64,000 nucleotides of DNA from Geochorda sp036562495 (GTDB taxonomy: Bacteria; Bacillota; Limnochordia; Limnochordales; Geochordaceae): contig DATCKA010000136.1 in the NCBI GenBank assembly GCA_036562495.1, positions 22,399 to 86,398 on the forward strand. The letters run 5' to 3'. Positions 52,973 through 61,535 of the stretch are shown one piece after another. The notes under the pieces were generated by a model. It ran no database searches. It saw nothing but the letters and a program-made list of their open reading frames with translations, and was not told the origin of the DNA. A program made the position numbers and the translations under genes. The first letter of the stretch is position 1; every line of letters begins with the position of its first letter.

Positions 52973-54106
52973 GTGGGAAAGGGTGATCGGCTCAGGCTGG
53001 CGCTCCTCTTCGGAGGACGCTCGGGGGAGCACGACGTCTCCATCCTCTCGGCCCGGTCGGTCCTGGCCGCGCTGGACCCGTCACGCTATGAGGTGACGGC
53101 CATCGCCATCGACCGGTCGGGCCGGTGGTACACGGGCGACGACCCATGGCAGGTGCTGGAGTCGCTGGCCGCGGGCACCGTCGAGCATCTGCGTCCGGTG
53201 ACGGTGGTGCCCCAGCCCGGACACCCGGCCAACCCCCTCATCGACGTGGCCTTCCCCGTGCTGCACGGCCCCCTGGGAGAGGACGGGACCATCCAATCCA
53301 TCTTCGAGCTGGCCGAGATCCCGTACGTCGGGGCCGGGGTGGCGGCCAGCGCGGTGGGCATGGACAAGGCGCTGATGAAGGCCGCCTTCCAGGCCGCCGG
53401 ACTGCCGATCGTGCCGTATCGGGTCATCTCGCGCTCCCAGTGGCGCTCCGACCCCGAGGGGGTCATCCGGTCCGTCGCCGAGCAGCCGGGCTTTCCCGTC
53501 TTCGTCAAGCCGGCCAATCTCGGCTCCAGCGTCGGGGTGGGGCGGGCCGCCGACGCCGCGGAGCTGTGGGCGGCCATCCAGGAGGCCCTCCGCTACGACC
53601 GCAAGGCGCTGGTAGAGGCGTCGGCGGCCCCGGCTCGGGAGATCGAGTGCAGCGTGCTGGGGCTCGACGAGCCCCGCGTGTCGGTGCCCGGCGAGGTACA
53701 GCCCGGCCGCGAGTTTTACGACTACGAGGCCAAGTACAGCGATGCCGGCACCCGGCTGCTGGTGCCGGCGCCGCTGGAGCCCGAGGTGGAGCGCCGGGTG
53801 CGTGACCTGGCCGCCCGTGCCTTCACGGCCATCGGCTGCGAGGGGATGGCACGCGTCGACTTCTTCGTGCGCTCCGGCGGTGAGGTGCTGGTCAACGAGA
53901 TCAACACCATCCCCGGCTTCACGGCCGTCAGCATGTACCCGCGGCTCTGGGAGGCCTCGGGGCTGCCGTATCCCCAACTCCTGGACCGGCTCGTCGAGAT
54001 CGCCCTGGCGGTGCACGAGGTGCGGCTCGAGATCCGGGCTGCCAACGCGGAGTATCGGCGGGCCGCGCAGGGAGGGGGCGTGCCAGGGCCGAAGTCCTCC
54101 CGCTAG
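52973..54106 (+). CDS. ddl: D-alanine--D-alanine ligase
   Basis: 377 residues, ATP-grasp. LRLALLFGGRSGEHDVSILSARSV, FPVLHGPLGEDGTIQ, PYVGAGVAASAVGMDKALMK, FVKPANLGSSVGVGRA and VNEINTIPGFTAVSMYP are present. The Tyr of FYDYEAKY favours D-Ala-D-Ala rather than D-Ala-D-Lac ligases. Makes the peptidoglycan dipeptide. GTG 52973 follows GGGAG by about 12 bases. Confidence 0.93.
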   Translation: MGKGDRLRLALLFGGRSGEHDVSILSARSVLAALDPSRYEVTAIAIDRSGRWYTGDDPWQVLESLAAGTVEHLRPVTVVPQPGHPANPLIDVAFPVLHGPLGEDGTIQSIFELAEIPYVGAGVAASAVGMDKALMKAAFQAAGLPIVPYRVISRSQWRSDPEGVIRSVAEQPGFPVFVKPANLGSSVGVGRAADAAELWAAIQEALRYDRKALVEASAAPAREIECSVLGLDEPRVSVPGEVQPGREFYDYEAKYSDAGTRLLVPAPLEPEVERRVRDLAARAFTAIGCEGMARVDFFVRSGGEVLVNEINTIPGFTAVSMYPRLWEASGLPYPQLLDRLVEIALAVHEVRLEIRAANAEYRRAAQGGGVPGPKSSR

Positions 54107-54111
54107 CCGGG

Positions 54112-54942
54112 GTGAGCGCAACGAGGATGGCGCGTCGGCGCGTTCGCATCGAGTCCACATCGGTCGGCCGTCGCTACCTGCCCGTCGCCGAGGAGCTCCT
54201 GGACCTGTATGCGCCTCGGGTCGGATGGCAGGGGGTGGCGGCCTGGCTCGTGCTGCGACTGGCCGCGGACCGGGGCGACGCGGTGGGCGACGAGGACCCC
54301 GCCTCCTTCGTGGCGCGGCGCCTGGGCATGACGCCGCTGGAGGCGGCCGAGGCCCTGCGGCGCCTTACCCTCTATCGGCTGGTGGAGGAGACGGCTGATC
54401 ACGCCGTCCGCGTGCTGGAGCCCCTGAGCGCGGCCGAGTTCGCGAAGGCCTTCGGAGAGGGGCCTTCACCCGAGCCCTCGCAGGAGACGGCGGCGGGCGA
54501 AGCCGAGCCCGCGGCGACGTCCGAGACGGGTGGGGCGGAGCCGTCGGGTGCCATGCCGACCGACCTGCGGGGCGTCCTGGAGTGGTACCACCGACGCATC
54601 GGCCTCATCAGCGACAGCCAGGCCGAGCGGCTCCAGGAGTGGATCACCCAGCGCGGGATGACGACCGACGTGGTGGCCCTGGCCATCGAGCAGGCGGCCA
54701 GGTCCGCGGAGTATGCCAGCTTCAGCTACCTGGAGGGCATCTTGCGAAACTGGTACAACCAGGGCGTGCGGACATGGGCCGACGTGCTGCGGCGGCCGCA
54801 TCTGGCCACGGTGCTGGGCGCGTCGCGGCCGGCCGAGCGCTCGGATGCCCCCATGACCGGCGTGCCCAACGCGGATGCCTACCGGCCCGTCGATCCCGAG
54901 CGGGTAAGACGTATCAAGGAGCTGTACGGCCATGGTGGATGA
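54112..54942 (+). CDS. dnaD: DnaD-domain replication initiation protein
   Basis: 276 residues: an N-terminal winged-helix region (about 20-100), an acidic Pro/Glu/Ala linker (about 105-150), and a DnaB_2/DnaD domain (about 150-222) with VLEWYHRRIGLISDSQAERLQEWI and ASFSYLEGILRNWYNQGVRT. DnaD proteins remodel DNA during helicase loading in Firmicutes. GTG start 5 bases after ddl; it overlaps dnaB by 11 bases, so coupling with the helicase is likely. Symbol given by domain and context. Confidence 0.82.
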   Translation: MSATRMARRRVRIESTSVGRRYLPVAEELLDLYAPRVGWQGVAAWLVLRLAADRGDAVGDEDPASFVARRLGMTPLEAAEALRRLTLYRLVEETADHAVRVLEPLSAAEFAKAFGEGPSPEPSQETAAGEAEPAATSETGGAEPSGAMPTDLRGVLEWYHRRIGLISDSQAERLQEWITQRGMTTDVVALAIEQAARSAEYASFSYLEGILRNWYNQGVRTWADVLRRPHLATVLGASRPAERSDAPMTGVPNADAYRPVDPERVRRIKELYGHGG

Positions 54943-56392
54943 GCCTGCCCGGACCTCCACGCTTGTGACCCGCACGGCGACGACGACCTCCGGGCCCGGG
55001 GCCGTGCCCGGGGCGACCCACGGCACCTTCGTCCCTTACGACCCCGACGCCGAGCGGCGCGTGCTGGGGATCCTGCTCAAGTACCCCGACAAGGCCGACC
55101 TCGTGCTCGACAGGCTGCGGCCGGCCCATTTCTACGACCGCCTGCACCGGCTCGTCTACCGCATCATCGTGGAGCTCTACAACACGACGGGCCGCATCTC
55201 GTTCACGCAGGTCTTCAATCGCCTGCGCAAGGAGCCGCAGGTGACGGAGCCCGAGGCGGTGCTGCTGGAGCTGACGGAGTCGTTCGGCACGGCTGCCGAG
55301 CTGGAGCCGGCCGTCGACGTGCTGCTGGACAAGCATGCCCGCCGGCGGATCCTGGAGGCCGCCCAGCAGATCGAGCACATGATCCTCTACGAGACGCACC
55401 CGTCGCTGTCGGAGTGCCAGGCCGTCGCCCAGCAGTTGATGTTCGAGGCCACCTCCGAGGAGGGAGCGCTGGAGGACGACGTCAAGACCCTGCGAGACGT
55501 CCTCGCGCGCTGCTACTTCAACCTGGTGGAGCGGATGGAGGGGCGCCGCCCTCCGGGGCTGATGGTGCGCTTCCCCTCGGTGGACAGCATCACGACGGGC
55601 TTCAAGAAGAAGGACCTGATCATCCTGGCGGCCCGGCCCAGCATGGGCAAGACGGCCCTGGCCCTCAACTTCGCCGTGCACGTGGCGCGCTACGAGAAGG
55701 TGCCGGTGCTCATCTTCTCCCTCGAGATGGACGACGAGCAGATCGGGGACCGCATCGTCATCAGCGAGCTCTTCCGCTTCCAGCAGGACGGCAGGGGGCG
55801 GGAGCCCATCACATCGCTGGACTACACGACTCGCATGGACCCCGAGAAGTTCGCCCGGACCCAGTCGATCTTCAACGAGCTGCACGAGTTGCCGATCCTG
55901 GTGGTGGACAAGCGTGGCCTGTCGGCCACCGACATCCGCGCCAAGGCCCGCCGGGTCAAGGCCAGCTACAAGGATCTCGGGCTGATCGTCATCGACTACC
56001 TGCAGCTGATCCGGCCGCCCGGCGAGTCCACCAGCAAGAGCTGGGCCCAGGTCGTGGGTGACGTGGTGCGGGAGCTGCGCGACCTGGCAGGGGAGCTCAA
56101 CGTGCCCATCCTGCTGCTCTCGCAGCTCAACCGAGGGGTGGAGGCCCGCGAAAACAAGCGCCCCGTCATGTCCGACCTGCGCGACAGCGGCAACATCGAG
56201 GAGTTCGCGGATGTGGTGATGTTCCTGTACCGAGAAGACTACTACTACCCTGAGAAGGCCCGGGAGAAGGGGCAGGAGGGCGTCGTCGAGGTCATCGTGG
56301 CCAAGCAGCGCCGGGGCCCGACCGGCGTGGCCAAGCTGAGGTTCGTGCGCGAGTACACCCGTTTCATCGACCTGGCCGAAGAAGAGAGTTAA
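54932..56392 (+). CDS. dnaB: Replicative DNA helicase DnaB
   Basis: 486 residues. N-terminal DnaB domain (about 37-140, DPDAERRVLGILLKYPDKADLVLDRLRPAHFYD), linker, and RecA-like helicase domain: Walker A LAARPSMGKTALALN, FSLEMDDEQIGDRIV, Walker B GLIVIDYLQLI, LSQLNRGVEARENKRPVMSDLRDSGNIEEFADVV. The N-terminus is about 35 residues longer than usual. No separate loader gene is seen. Confidence 0.95.
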   Translation: MVDEPARTSTLVTRTATTTSGPGAVPGATHGTFVPYDPDAERRVLGILLKYPDKADLVLDRLRPAHFYDRLHRLVYRIIVELYNTTGRISFTQVFNRLRKEPQVTEPEAVLLELTESFGTAAELEPAVDVLLDKHARRRILEAAQQIEHMILYETHPSLSECQAVAQQLMFEATSEEGALEDDVKTLRDVLARCYFNLVERMEGRRPPGLMVRFPSVDSITTGFKKKDLIILAARPSMGKTALALNFAVHVARYEKVPVLIFSLEMDDEQIGDRIVISELFRFQQDGRGREPITSLDYTTRMDPEKFARTQSIFNELHELPILVVDKRGLSATDIRAKARRVKASYKDLGLIVIDYLQLIRPPGESTSKSWAQVVGDVVRELRDLAGELNVPILLLSQLNRGVEARENKRPVMSDLRDSGNIEEFADVVMFLYREDYYYPEKAREKGQEGVVEVIVAKQRRGPTGVAKLRFVREYTRFIDLAEEES

Positions 56393-56401
56393 GGGCTCCC
56401 C

Positions 56402-56638
56402 ATGGACCTGCTCGACCACCTGGAGCGGGTACGACTGCGGCTGGCGGCCGCCTACCGCAGGCTCATGCAGGAGGGGGCCATCACCGAGGAGCAGCTGGAG
56501 GCGGTCATGGAGGTCATCGACCAGATCGAGCACCTACCCCTCGACGAGGTGCGCCGCCGCCTGGAGGCGCTGGGGCGTTGCGACTCCGCCCCTGGCTCGA
56601 CGTCCCCGGCCGCCGCACCGGGAGGCGAGGACGCATGA
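56402..56638 (+). CDS. Small helical protein of unknown function
   Basis: 78 residues: HLERVRLRLAAAYRRLMQEGAITEEQLEAVMEVIDQIEHLPLDEVRRRLEAL forms two or three amphipathic helices, followed by a Ser/Pro/Ala tail. No family recognised. It starts 9 bases after dnaB and overlaps the next ATG (ATGA), so it is likely a real operon member. Confidence 0.6.
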   Translation: MDLLDHLERVRLRLAAAYRRLMQEGAITEEQLEAVMEVIDQIEHLPLDEVRRRLEALGRCDSAPGSTSPAAAPGGEDA

Positions 56639-57666
56639 CCCGGCCGTTGGCGGCCAGGCCCTTATCGCCGGCCACCGCCCACCCCCGGGCGGCGATCAAG
56701 GGAGCGCTCCTGCTGGTGGCGCTGGCCCTGCTCAGCGTGATGGGGCACTCGTGGGCGGTCGTGCCGGTCCGGGTCGAGGTAGACGGTCATGTGCTCGAGG
56801 GCGACGTGCTGAGCGGTACGGTAGCGGGCGTCCTGAGCCAGCTCGGCGTCACGCTGCGAGAGGGCGACGAGACGGAGCCGCCGCTGGACCGTCGGGTGGC
56901 GCCCGGGCAGGTCATCTCGGTGCTGAGAGCCTTCCCCGTCCACCTGAAGGTGGACGGGACCGAGCGACGGGCGCTAGTGGTGGGGGGCAACGTGGCCGAC
57001 CTGCTGGAGCGCGAAGGGATCACGCTCGGGCCGCTCGACTACGTCGTGCCCGAAGCGTCGACGGCGCTCTCGCCCGACATGACGGTGCGGGTCGTGCGGG
57101 TACGGGAGGAGATCGTGGTGCGCCAGGCCCCCATCCCGTACCGGACGCTGCGGTGGGCCGAGCCTCGCTGGGAGCGCGGCAAGACGGGCGTGCTGCGGGC
57201 CGGTAAGGAAGGCCTCGCCGAGTACACGGAGCGGCTGCGCTACGAGGATGGGCAGCTCGTCTCCACCGAGCGCCTCGCCAGTCGGGTGCTGGTGCAGCCC
57301 CAGGACGAGATCATCGGCGTAGGCACTCGGATCGTCTGGAGGACCCTGGAGACCCCGCTGGGGACCATCCGGTACCGGGAGGCTCGCCAGATGGTGGCCA
57401 CCGCCTACTACCCCGGGCCGGAGAGCACGGGCCGATACGCCGACGGCCTGACGGCGACCGGGATGCGGGCGGGCCACGGGGTGGTGGCCGTCGACCCCAA
57501 GGTGATCCCGTTGGGGACGCGCCTCTACATCCCGGGATACGGCATGGCCGTGGCGGGCGACGTGGGGTCGGCCATCAAGGGCAACCGCATCGACCTGGGC
57601 TTCAACACCCTGAGGGAGGCCCTCCATTTCGGCCGGCGCACGGTGACGGTCTACGTCCTCGACTGA
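56635..57666 (+). CDS. YabE-like cell wall protein (two DUF348, G5, 3D domains)
   Basis: 343 residues. A membrane segment/signal (about 20-42) is followed by two DUF348 repeats (VEVDGHVLEGDVLSGTVAGVLSQLGV; VHLKVDGTERRALVVGGNVADLLEREGI), a G5 domain (about 155-245) and a C-terminal 3D domain (MVATAYYPGPESTGRYADGLTATGMRAGHGVVAVDPKVIPLGTRLYIPGYG...NRIDLGF). This is the YabE/Rpf-like muralytic layout. In Bacillus yabE precedes rnmV and rsmA; here rnmV is missing between them. Confidence 0.9.
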   Translation: MTRPLAARPLSPATAHPRAAIKGALLLVALALLSVMGHSWAVVPVRVEVDGHVLEGDVLSGTVAGVLSQLGVTLREGDETEPPLDRRVAPGQVISVLRAFPVHLKVDGTERRALVVGGNVADLLEREGITLGPLDYVVPEASTALSPDMTVRVVRVREEIVVRQAPIPYRTLRWAEPRWERGKTGVLRAGKEGLAEYTERLRYEDGQLVSTERLASRVLVQPQDEIIGVGTRIVWRTLETPLGTIRYREARQMVATAYYPGPESTGRYADGLTATGMRAGHGVVAVDPKVIPLGTRLYIPGYGMAVAGDVGSAIKGNRIDLGFNTLREALHFGRRTVTVYVLD

Positions 57667-57715
57667 GCACACGCCGGCCGCACAGGGGCCGCCGCGCCCT
57701 TCGACCCCGGCAGGC

Positions 57716-58609
57716 CTGCAGGCGATCCTTACCCGTTACCGCCTGAGGCCCCGGAGGCGGCTGAGCCAAAACTTCCTCGTGGACCCCCGCCAGGCCGACC
57801 GGATCGCCGACGCCCTGGAGGCGGGCCCCGACGACGTGGTGCTCGAGATCGGCTCGGGCCTGGGGGCGCTCACGCTGCCGCTGGCGCGACGTGCCGGACG
57901 GGTGGTGGCCATCGAGCGGGACGCCTCCCTGGCATCGGCGCTGGCCGACATCCTGGCCAGCCACGGGGTTCGTCCCACGGTGGATCTGGTGGTGGCGGAC
58001 GCGTTGCGTCTGCCCTTCACCCACCTGAAGGAGCTGGCGGCGCCGGGCCGACAGGCGGGGACCAGCTCCCGGGAGCCCCGGGGGCGGGTGCTGGTCGCGG
58101 GCAACCTGCCCTACGGCATCACGAGCCCGCTCCTGCTCTGGCTGGTGGATGCGCCGGGCTGGCATCGGGCCGTGGTCATGGTGCAGAAGGAGGTGGCCGA
58201 CCGCCTGGTCGCGGCGCCCTCGACGCCCGAGTACGGGTCGCTGACCGTGGCCGTCGCCACCCGCTGCAGGGTGCGCCACCTGTTCGACGTCTCGCGCCGC
58301 TGCTTCTTCCCGTCCCCCGAGGTGGACTCGACGGTGCTGCAGCTCGAGCCCCTGCCCCAGCAGCTGGCTCCCGAGGAGCGGACACGGCTGGAGCAGGTGC
58401 TCCGGGCCGCCTTCGGGCAGCGCCGCAAGACGCTGCGCAACGCGTTGCGCTCCCTCACGCCGGACCCCGCCGAGGTCGCAGCCATCCTGGAAAGGGCCGA
58501 CGTCGACGGGGCGTTGCGGGGCGAGGCCCTGGACCCCGAGCGGTTCGTCGAGCTGGCCCGGGCCTGGGCTGCGATCGACCAACGCCGTCGAGGTCCTGAC
58601 ATGCTATAA
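57716..58609 (+). CDS. rsmA: 16S rRNA (adenine1518/1519-N6)-dimethyltransferase RsmA (KsgA)
   Basis: SAM-dependent rRNA dimethylase. The reading frame includes TRYRLRPRRRLSQNFLVDPRQ before the SAM site LEIGSGLGALTL, AIERDAS, the catalytic NLPYGITSP and FFPSPEVDS. The conserved QNFL motif lies upstream of the first ordinary start (GTG 57779). Between the in-frame stop at 57644 and that GTG no ATG, GTG or TTG exists. The coordinates use CTG 57716 as a plausible start (297 residues); the true start is undecided. Confidence 0.88.
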   Translation: MQAILTRYRLRPRRRLSQNFLVDPRQADRIADALEAGPDDVVLEIGSGLGALTLPLARRAGRVVAIERDASLASALADILASHGVRPTVDLVVADALRLPFTHLKELAAPGRQAGTSSREPRGRVLVAGNLPYGITSPLLLWLVDAPGWHRAVVMVQKEVADRLVAAPSTPEYGSLTVAVATRCRVRHLFDVSRRCFFPSPEVDSTVLQLEPLPQQLAPEERTRLEQVLRAAFGQRRKTLRNALRSLTPDPAEVAAILERADVDGALRGEALDPERFVELARAWAAIDQRRRGPDML

Positions 58610-58610
58610 T
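58602..58610 (+). promoter_or_regulatory. Extended -10 promoter upstream of ykuK
   Basis: TGCTATAAT is a perfect extended -10 (TGnTATAAT), overlapping the rsmA stop. No -35 is recognised at 17 bases. Predicted start near 58617. Confidence 0.6.
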
Positions 58611-58616
58611 CGCGTC

Positions 58617-58682
58617 GGTTCGGTGGAGCCGAGGAGGTGAGCTCCCGCAGCCCAACTGACGGAGTCCCGGAAGGCGGCCGAG
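58617..58682 (+). promoter_or_regulatory. Structured leader of ykuK with a distant perfect Shine-Dalgarno
   Basis: The leader holds GAGGAGGTGA (58631-58640), fully complementary to the 16S 3' end, but 42 bases before the ykuK ATG and with no normal start at the right distance. GGAGC (58625-58629) can pair with GCTCC (58641-58645), enclosing that sequence in a hairpin. The ATG has its own GGAAGG at 8 bases. Confidence 0.4.
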
Positions 58683-59153
58683 ATGCAGTTCATCAGCCCG
58701 ACCAAGGGGCCTCTCGACTTCGACGCGATGTTCGAGGAGATCATCGCGTACGTCAGGGAGAAGCCGGAGGCCACCTATCGGGTCATCGTGGGCACCGACT
58801 CCCAGCTGCGAGAGCAGACGAGCTTCGTCACCGCCATCATCGTCCACCGCGTCGGCAAGGGTGCCCGGTACTTCTACTCACGCGAGCGAGAGGTCTTCGG
58901 CCGCAGCCTCCGGCAGCGCATCTTCCACGAGGCGGCGCGCAGCCTCGAGGTGGCGAGCATGCTGGCATCGCGCCTGGCCGCCAATGGGCACGCGGACTTC
59001 GACATCGAGATCCACCTCGACATCGGCCGCAACGGCGAAACCCGCGACTTGATCCGCGAGGTCGTCGGCATGGTGACGGGCAGCGGGTTCGACGCCCGCA
59101 TCAAGCCCGACGCCTTCGGCGCCACCAAGGTGGCCGACAAGTACACCAAGTAG
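58683..59153 (+). CDS. YkuK family RNase H-like protein (DUF458)
   Basis: 156 residues: FISPTKGPLDFDAMFEEIIAYVREKPEATYRVIVGTDSQLREQTSFVTAIIVHRVGKGARYFYSRE, and HLDIGRNGETRDLIREVVGMVTGSGFDARIKPDAFGATKVADKYTK. This is the YkuK pattern; GTDSQ and LDIG carry acidic residues of an RNase H-like fold. The biological role is unknown. Confidence 0.9.
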   Translation: MQFISPTKGPLDFDAMFEEIIAYVREKPEATYRVIVGTDSQLREQTSFVTAIIVHRVGKGARYFYSREREVFGRSLRQRIFHEAARSLEVASMLASRLAANGHADFDIEIHLDIGRNGETRDLIREVVGMVTGSGFDARIKPDAFGATKVADKYTK

Positions 59154-59269
59154 GCGCACTGCGGCGCTCTCTCCCTGTCGCCTTCCCCCCGTCGCTCGCA
59201 CCCCCTGCTCCCCACCGGGGTCCGCGCATACCCTGGTGAGCAGCCTCTCGAGGAGCGGTATGGCGCGAA

Positions 59270-60247
59270 TTGCGACAGGATCTCCCGATCGACGGCTATC
59301 GCCCCAACGGCCACCGCCGCGTGCGGGTCGTGCTCGACGGGCGTCTCATCGACGGTCACGGACGTGTCGACGCGCGGGCGGCCTGGGTGGACGCCGGGCC
59401 CATCGCGTTTCGATGGGGAGCCCGCCTCGACATCGGCGAAGACGTGCTGGGCTGGCGCGACACCCGGAGCGGGCGGACGGTGGTCTTCCGGCGCGGCCAT
59501 CCCCATGCCGAGGTCGAGGGCCATGGCGTCGTGCCGCTGTCCGCTTCGCCGGAGTGGTCGGACGGGACGCTGCTGCTGCCGGCCGACGCGGTGGCCCTGG
59601 CGGGGGACGCCACGGTCCGGTTGGACCGGAGGGCCGGGGCCCTCTTCATCACCCGACCGGATCCCTACCTCGCGCAGTTTCGGATCCTGATCGACCCCGG
59701 GCATGGCGGGAGCGACCCGGGGTGCACCTACGGCGACGGCCTGGTGGAGAAGGATCTCAACCTCGACGTGGCGCGCCGGCTCGCCCGGCTGCTCAAGGCG
59801 GCCGGGGCCGCGGTGGCCTTGAGCCGGACCACGGACGTCGACCTCTCTCCGGTGCAGCGATGCGCCAGGGCCCGGCAGTTTCAGGCACATCTGGCCATCA
59901 GCCTGCACCACAACGCGTCGCTGGACGCGTCGTTGCAGGGGGCCGAGGGCTACTACTACCGGCACGACCTCGGCCGTCGACTGGCGGCGAGCCTGGCGGG
60001 TGCCCTGGCCCGGGGCCTGGGGATCCCCAACCGGGGCGTACGCGAGGCTAACGTCGGCGTCTTGCGGTGCATGCCCTGCACGGCCGCCCTGGTCGAGGCG
60101 GCTTTCGTCAGCGAGCCGAGGCTGGCGCGAGCCTTCGCCCATCCGTGGACCCGCACCAAGGAGGCGATGGCCCTGCTGGAGGGGATCCGGGGCTTCTGCG
60201 GCGCCTTGCAGGGCGACGGGGTGCTCTGGGCACCCACGGGGCCATGA
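59270..60247 (+). CDS. N-acetylmuramoyl-L-alanine amidase (Amidase_3) with copper-amine-oxidase-like N-domain
   Basis: 325 residues. The N-terminal 130 residues resemble the copper amine oxidase N-terminal-like domain found on Firmicute wall proteins (VRVVLDGRLIDGHGRVDARAAWVDAG). The C-terminal Amidase_3 domain has ILIDPGHGGSDPG, the glutamate in VEKDLNLDVARRL, ISLHHNAS and LVEAAFVS, so zinc ligands are intact. No signal peptide is visible, as in mother-cell lytic amidases. The start is TTG 59270; the only good ribosome-binding-site/ATG pair (ATG 59260) is in a different frame. Confidence 0.85.
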   Translation: MRQDLPIDGYRPNGHRRVRVVLDGRLIDGHGRVDARAAWVDAGPIAFRWGARLDIGEDVLGWRDTRSGRTVVFRRGHPHAEVEGHGVVPLSASPEWSDGTLLLPADAVALAGDATVRLDRRAGALFITRPDPYLAQFRILIDPGHGGSDPGCTYGDGLVEKDLNLDVARRLARLLKAAGAAVALSRTTDVDLSPVQRCARARQFQAHLAISLHHNASLDASLQGAEGYYYRHDLGRRLAASLAGALARGLGIPNRGVREANVGVLRCMPCTAALVEAAFVSEPRLARAFAHPWTRTKEAMALLEGIRGFCGALQGDGVLWAPTGP

Positions 60248-61500
60248 CGGCTTCGTGGGGGCATAGGCTGTGGGGTGGAGGCACGGCCCGGATGAAGGCG
60301 CCCCAAGCCGCCTGGAAGGGGCGGCGCCGTCGGCGTCCCACGCTTCGGCCCGGCAGCCGGGGCCCCGAGGTGGAGGCGCTGCAGCAGCGACTGGCCCGGC
60401 TCGGATTCTACGAGGGTGAGGTGGACGGCACCTACGGCGAGCTGACCGAGGACGCCGTCCGCACCTTCCAGCGAGCCTTTCGCCTGCACGCCGACGGCGT
60501 CGCAGGCCCCGAGCTCTTCCGCTTGCTCGACGACCCGTTGCTGGCCATGGCCGACGGGCGGGTCGAGCAGCTCCTGGTGGGCTGGGCCGAGAGCGCCGAG
60601 GAGGCGCAGCGCGGCCCTGCCTGGCTCAGCGGGTGGACCGTCCCGTTCGACGAGCTGCCCGTCGACCGACTGGGGCGCCCCGATCTGCGCCACGTCGAAA
60701 ACGACCGCCCGCCGGTCTCGGCCGCCGACGCGGGTGCCCCTCCCATCGTGCCCGTCGTGACCTTGCGTCCGGAGTCGGGGATCGCGCGGCTCCACGACCA
60801 CGACGCGGGGCGGTGGCTGGCCCGCCTGCGCCGGGCCGCCCCCTTGGCCAGGGTGGTGGTCGCGGCGGCGGACCTCTCGGCCCACCCCGGCCGGCCGGAG
60901 GCCGCCGAGCTCCCACCACCGGGCGCGGGCTGGCTGGTGCGGCGGCTGCGACGGGCCGGCCTGGCCTGCTGGCTCAGCCTGAGGATACGGGCTGCCTCGA
61001 GGCGATCGTCGCTGCTGTGGTGGGGGTACGAGGTGGCCCGGAGGACCCATGCCTTCGAGCGACTCATCGTCTGGGTGCCGGGGCCGGACGTCGACCTCGA
61101 TGCCACCCTGACCGCGGTGCGTGCCGCCGTCCGAGGCATCCGGCGGTGGAGACCGCCCTGGCAGGTCCTGCTGGGCCTGGACCTGGCGCCCTGGCTGATC
61201 GACCCGGCCGGTGGACAGGACGGCCGCGGCCCGGCTCGTCGTCGCCTCACCCGCGCCGAGGCGGTCAAGATGGCCTGGCAGCTCCGGCTCCGGCGCTTGC
61301 GAGGGGAGCCGCCGGAGCAGCTCCCCATGCTGGTCCGATGCACGGCCGATCGGGTGCGGGCCCTGGCGCGCCTGGTGCGGTGGGCCGGCCTGGGGGGCAT
61401 GGTGCTCCACGGCCTCGACCGCGCCGAGCAGCCTGCCCTGACGGAGTTGGCAGGGGGGTTCCACATCCTTCGGTTCTCGTCCGAGGACGAGGCGTCATAA
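60244..61500 (+). CDS. Peptidoglycan-binding-domain protein with unassigned C-terminal region
   Basis: 418 residues. Basic N-terminus, then PG_binding_1 (about 35-95): LRPGSRGPEVEALQQRLARLGFYEGEVDGTYGELTEDAVRTFQRAFRLHADGVAGPELFRLL. The remaining 300 residues alternate beta strands and Arg-rich helices (IVPVVTLRPESG, RVVVAAADLSAHP, FERLIVWVPGPDVDLD, WQVLLGLDLAPWLIDP, GMVLHGLDRAEQPALTEL), weakly recalling a TIM-barrel such as GH18 without its acidic motif. No signal peptide. ATG overlaps the amidase stop. Confidence 0.7.
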   Translation: MTASWGHRLWGGGTARMKAPQAAWKGRRRRRPTLRPGSRGPEVEALQQRLARLGFYEGEVDGTYGELTEDAVRTFQRAFRLHADGVAGPELFRLLDDPLLAMADGRVEQLLVGWAESAEEAQRGPAWLSGWTVPFDELPVDRLGRPDLRHVENDRPPVSAADAGAPPIVPVVTLRPESGIARLHDHDAGRWLARLRRAAPLARVVVAAADLSAHPGRPEAAELPPPGAGWLVRRLRRAGLACWLSLRIRAASRRSSLLWWGYEVARRTHAFERLIVWVPGPDVDLDATLTAVRAAVRGIRRWRPPWQVLLGLDLAPWLIDPAGGQDGRGPARRRLTRAEAVKMAWQLRLRRLRGEPPEQLPMLVRCTADRVRALARLVRWAGLGGMVLHGLDRAEQPALTELAGGFHILRFSSEDEAS

Positions 61501-61535
61501 GGTGGGACCAAACCCCCCGAGGGAGGCGTCGGTCC

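Noticed and set aside
58637..59239. GTG 58637 as the start of a 200-codon gene overlapping ykuK
   Set aside because: The GTG lies inside the Shine-Dalgarno-like GAGGAGGTGA itself and the frame is an out-of-phase reading of ykuK with no recognisable domain.
59236..60051. Alternative frame from ATG 59260 through the amidase gene
   Set aside because: The frame translates to Arg/Pro/Gly-rich sequence without any domain; the amidase motifs are in the other frame.
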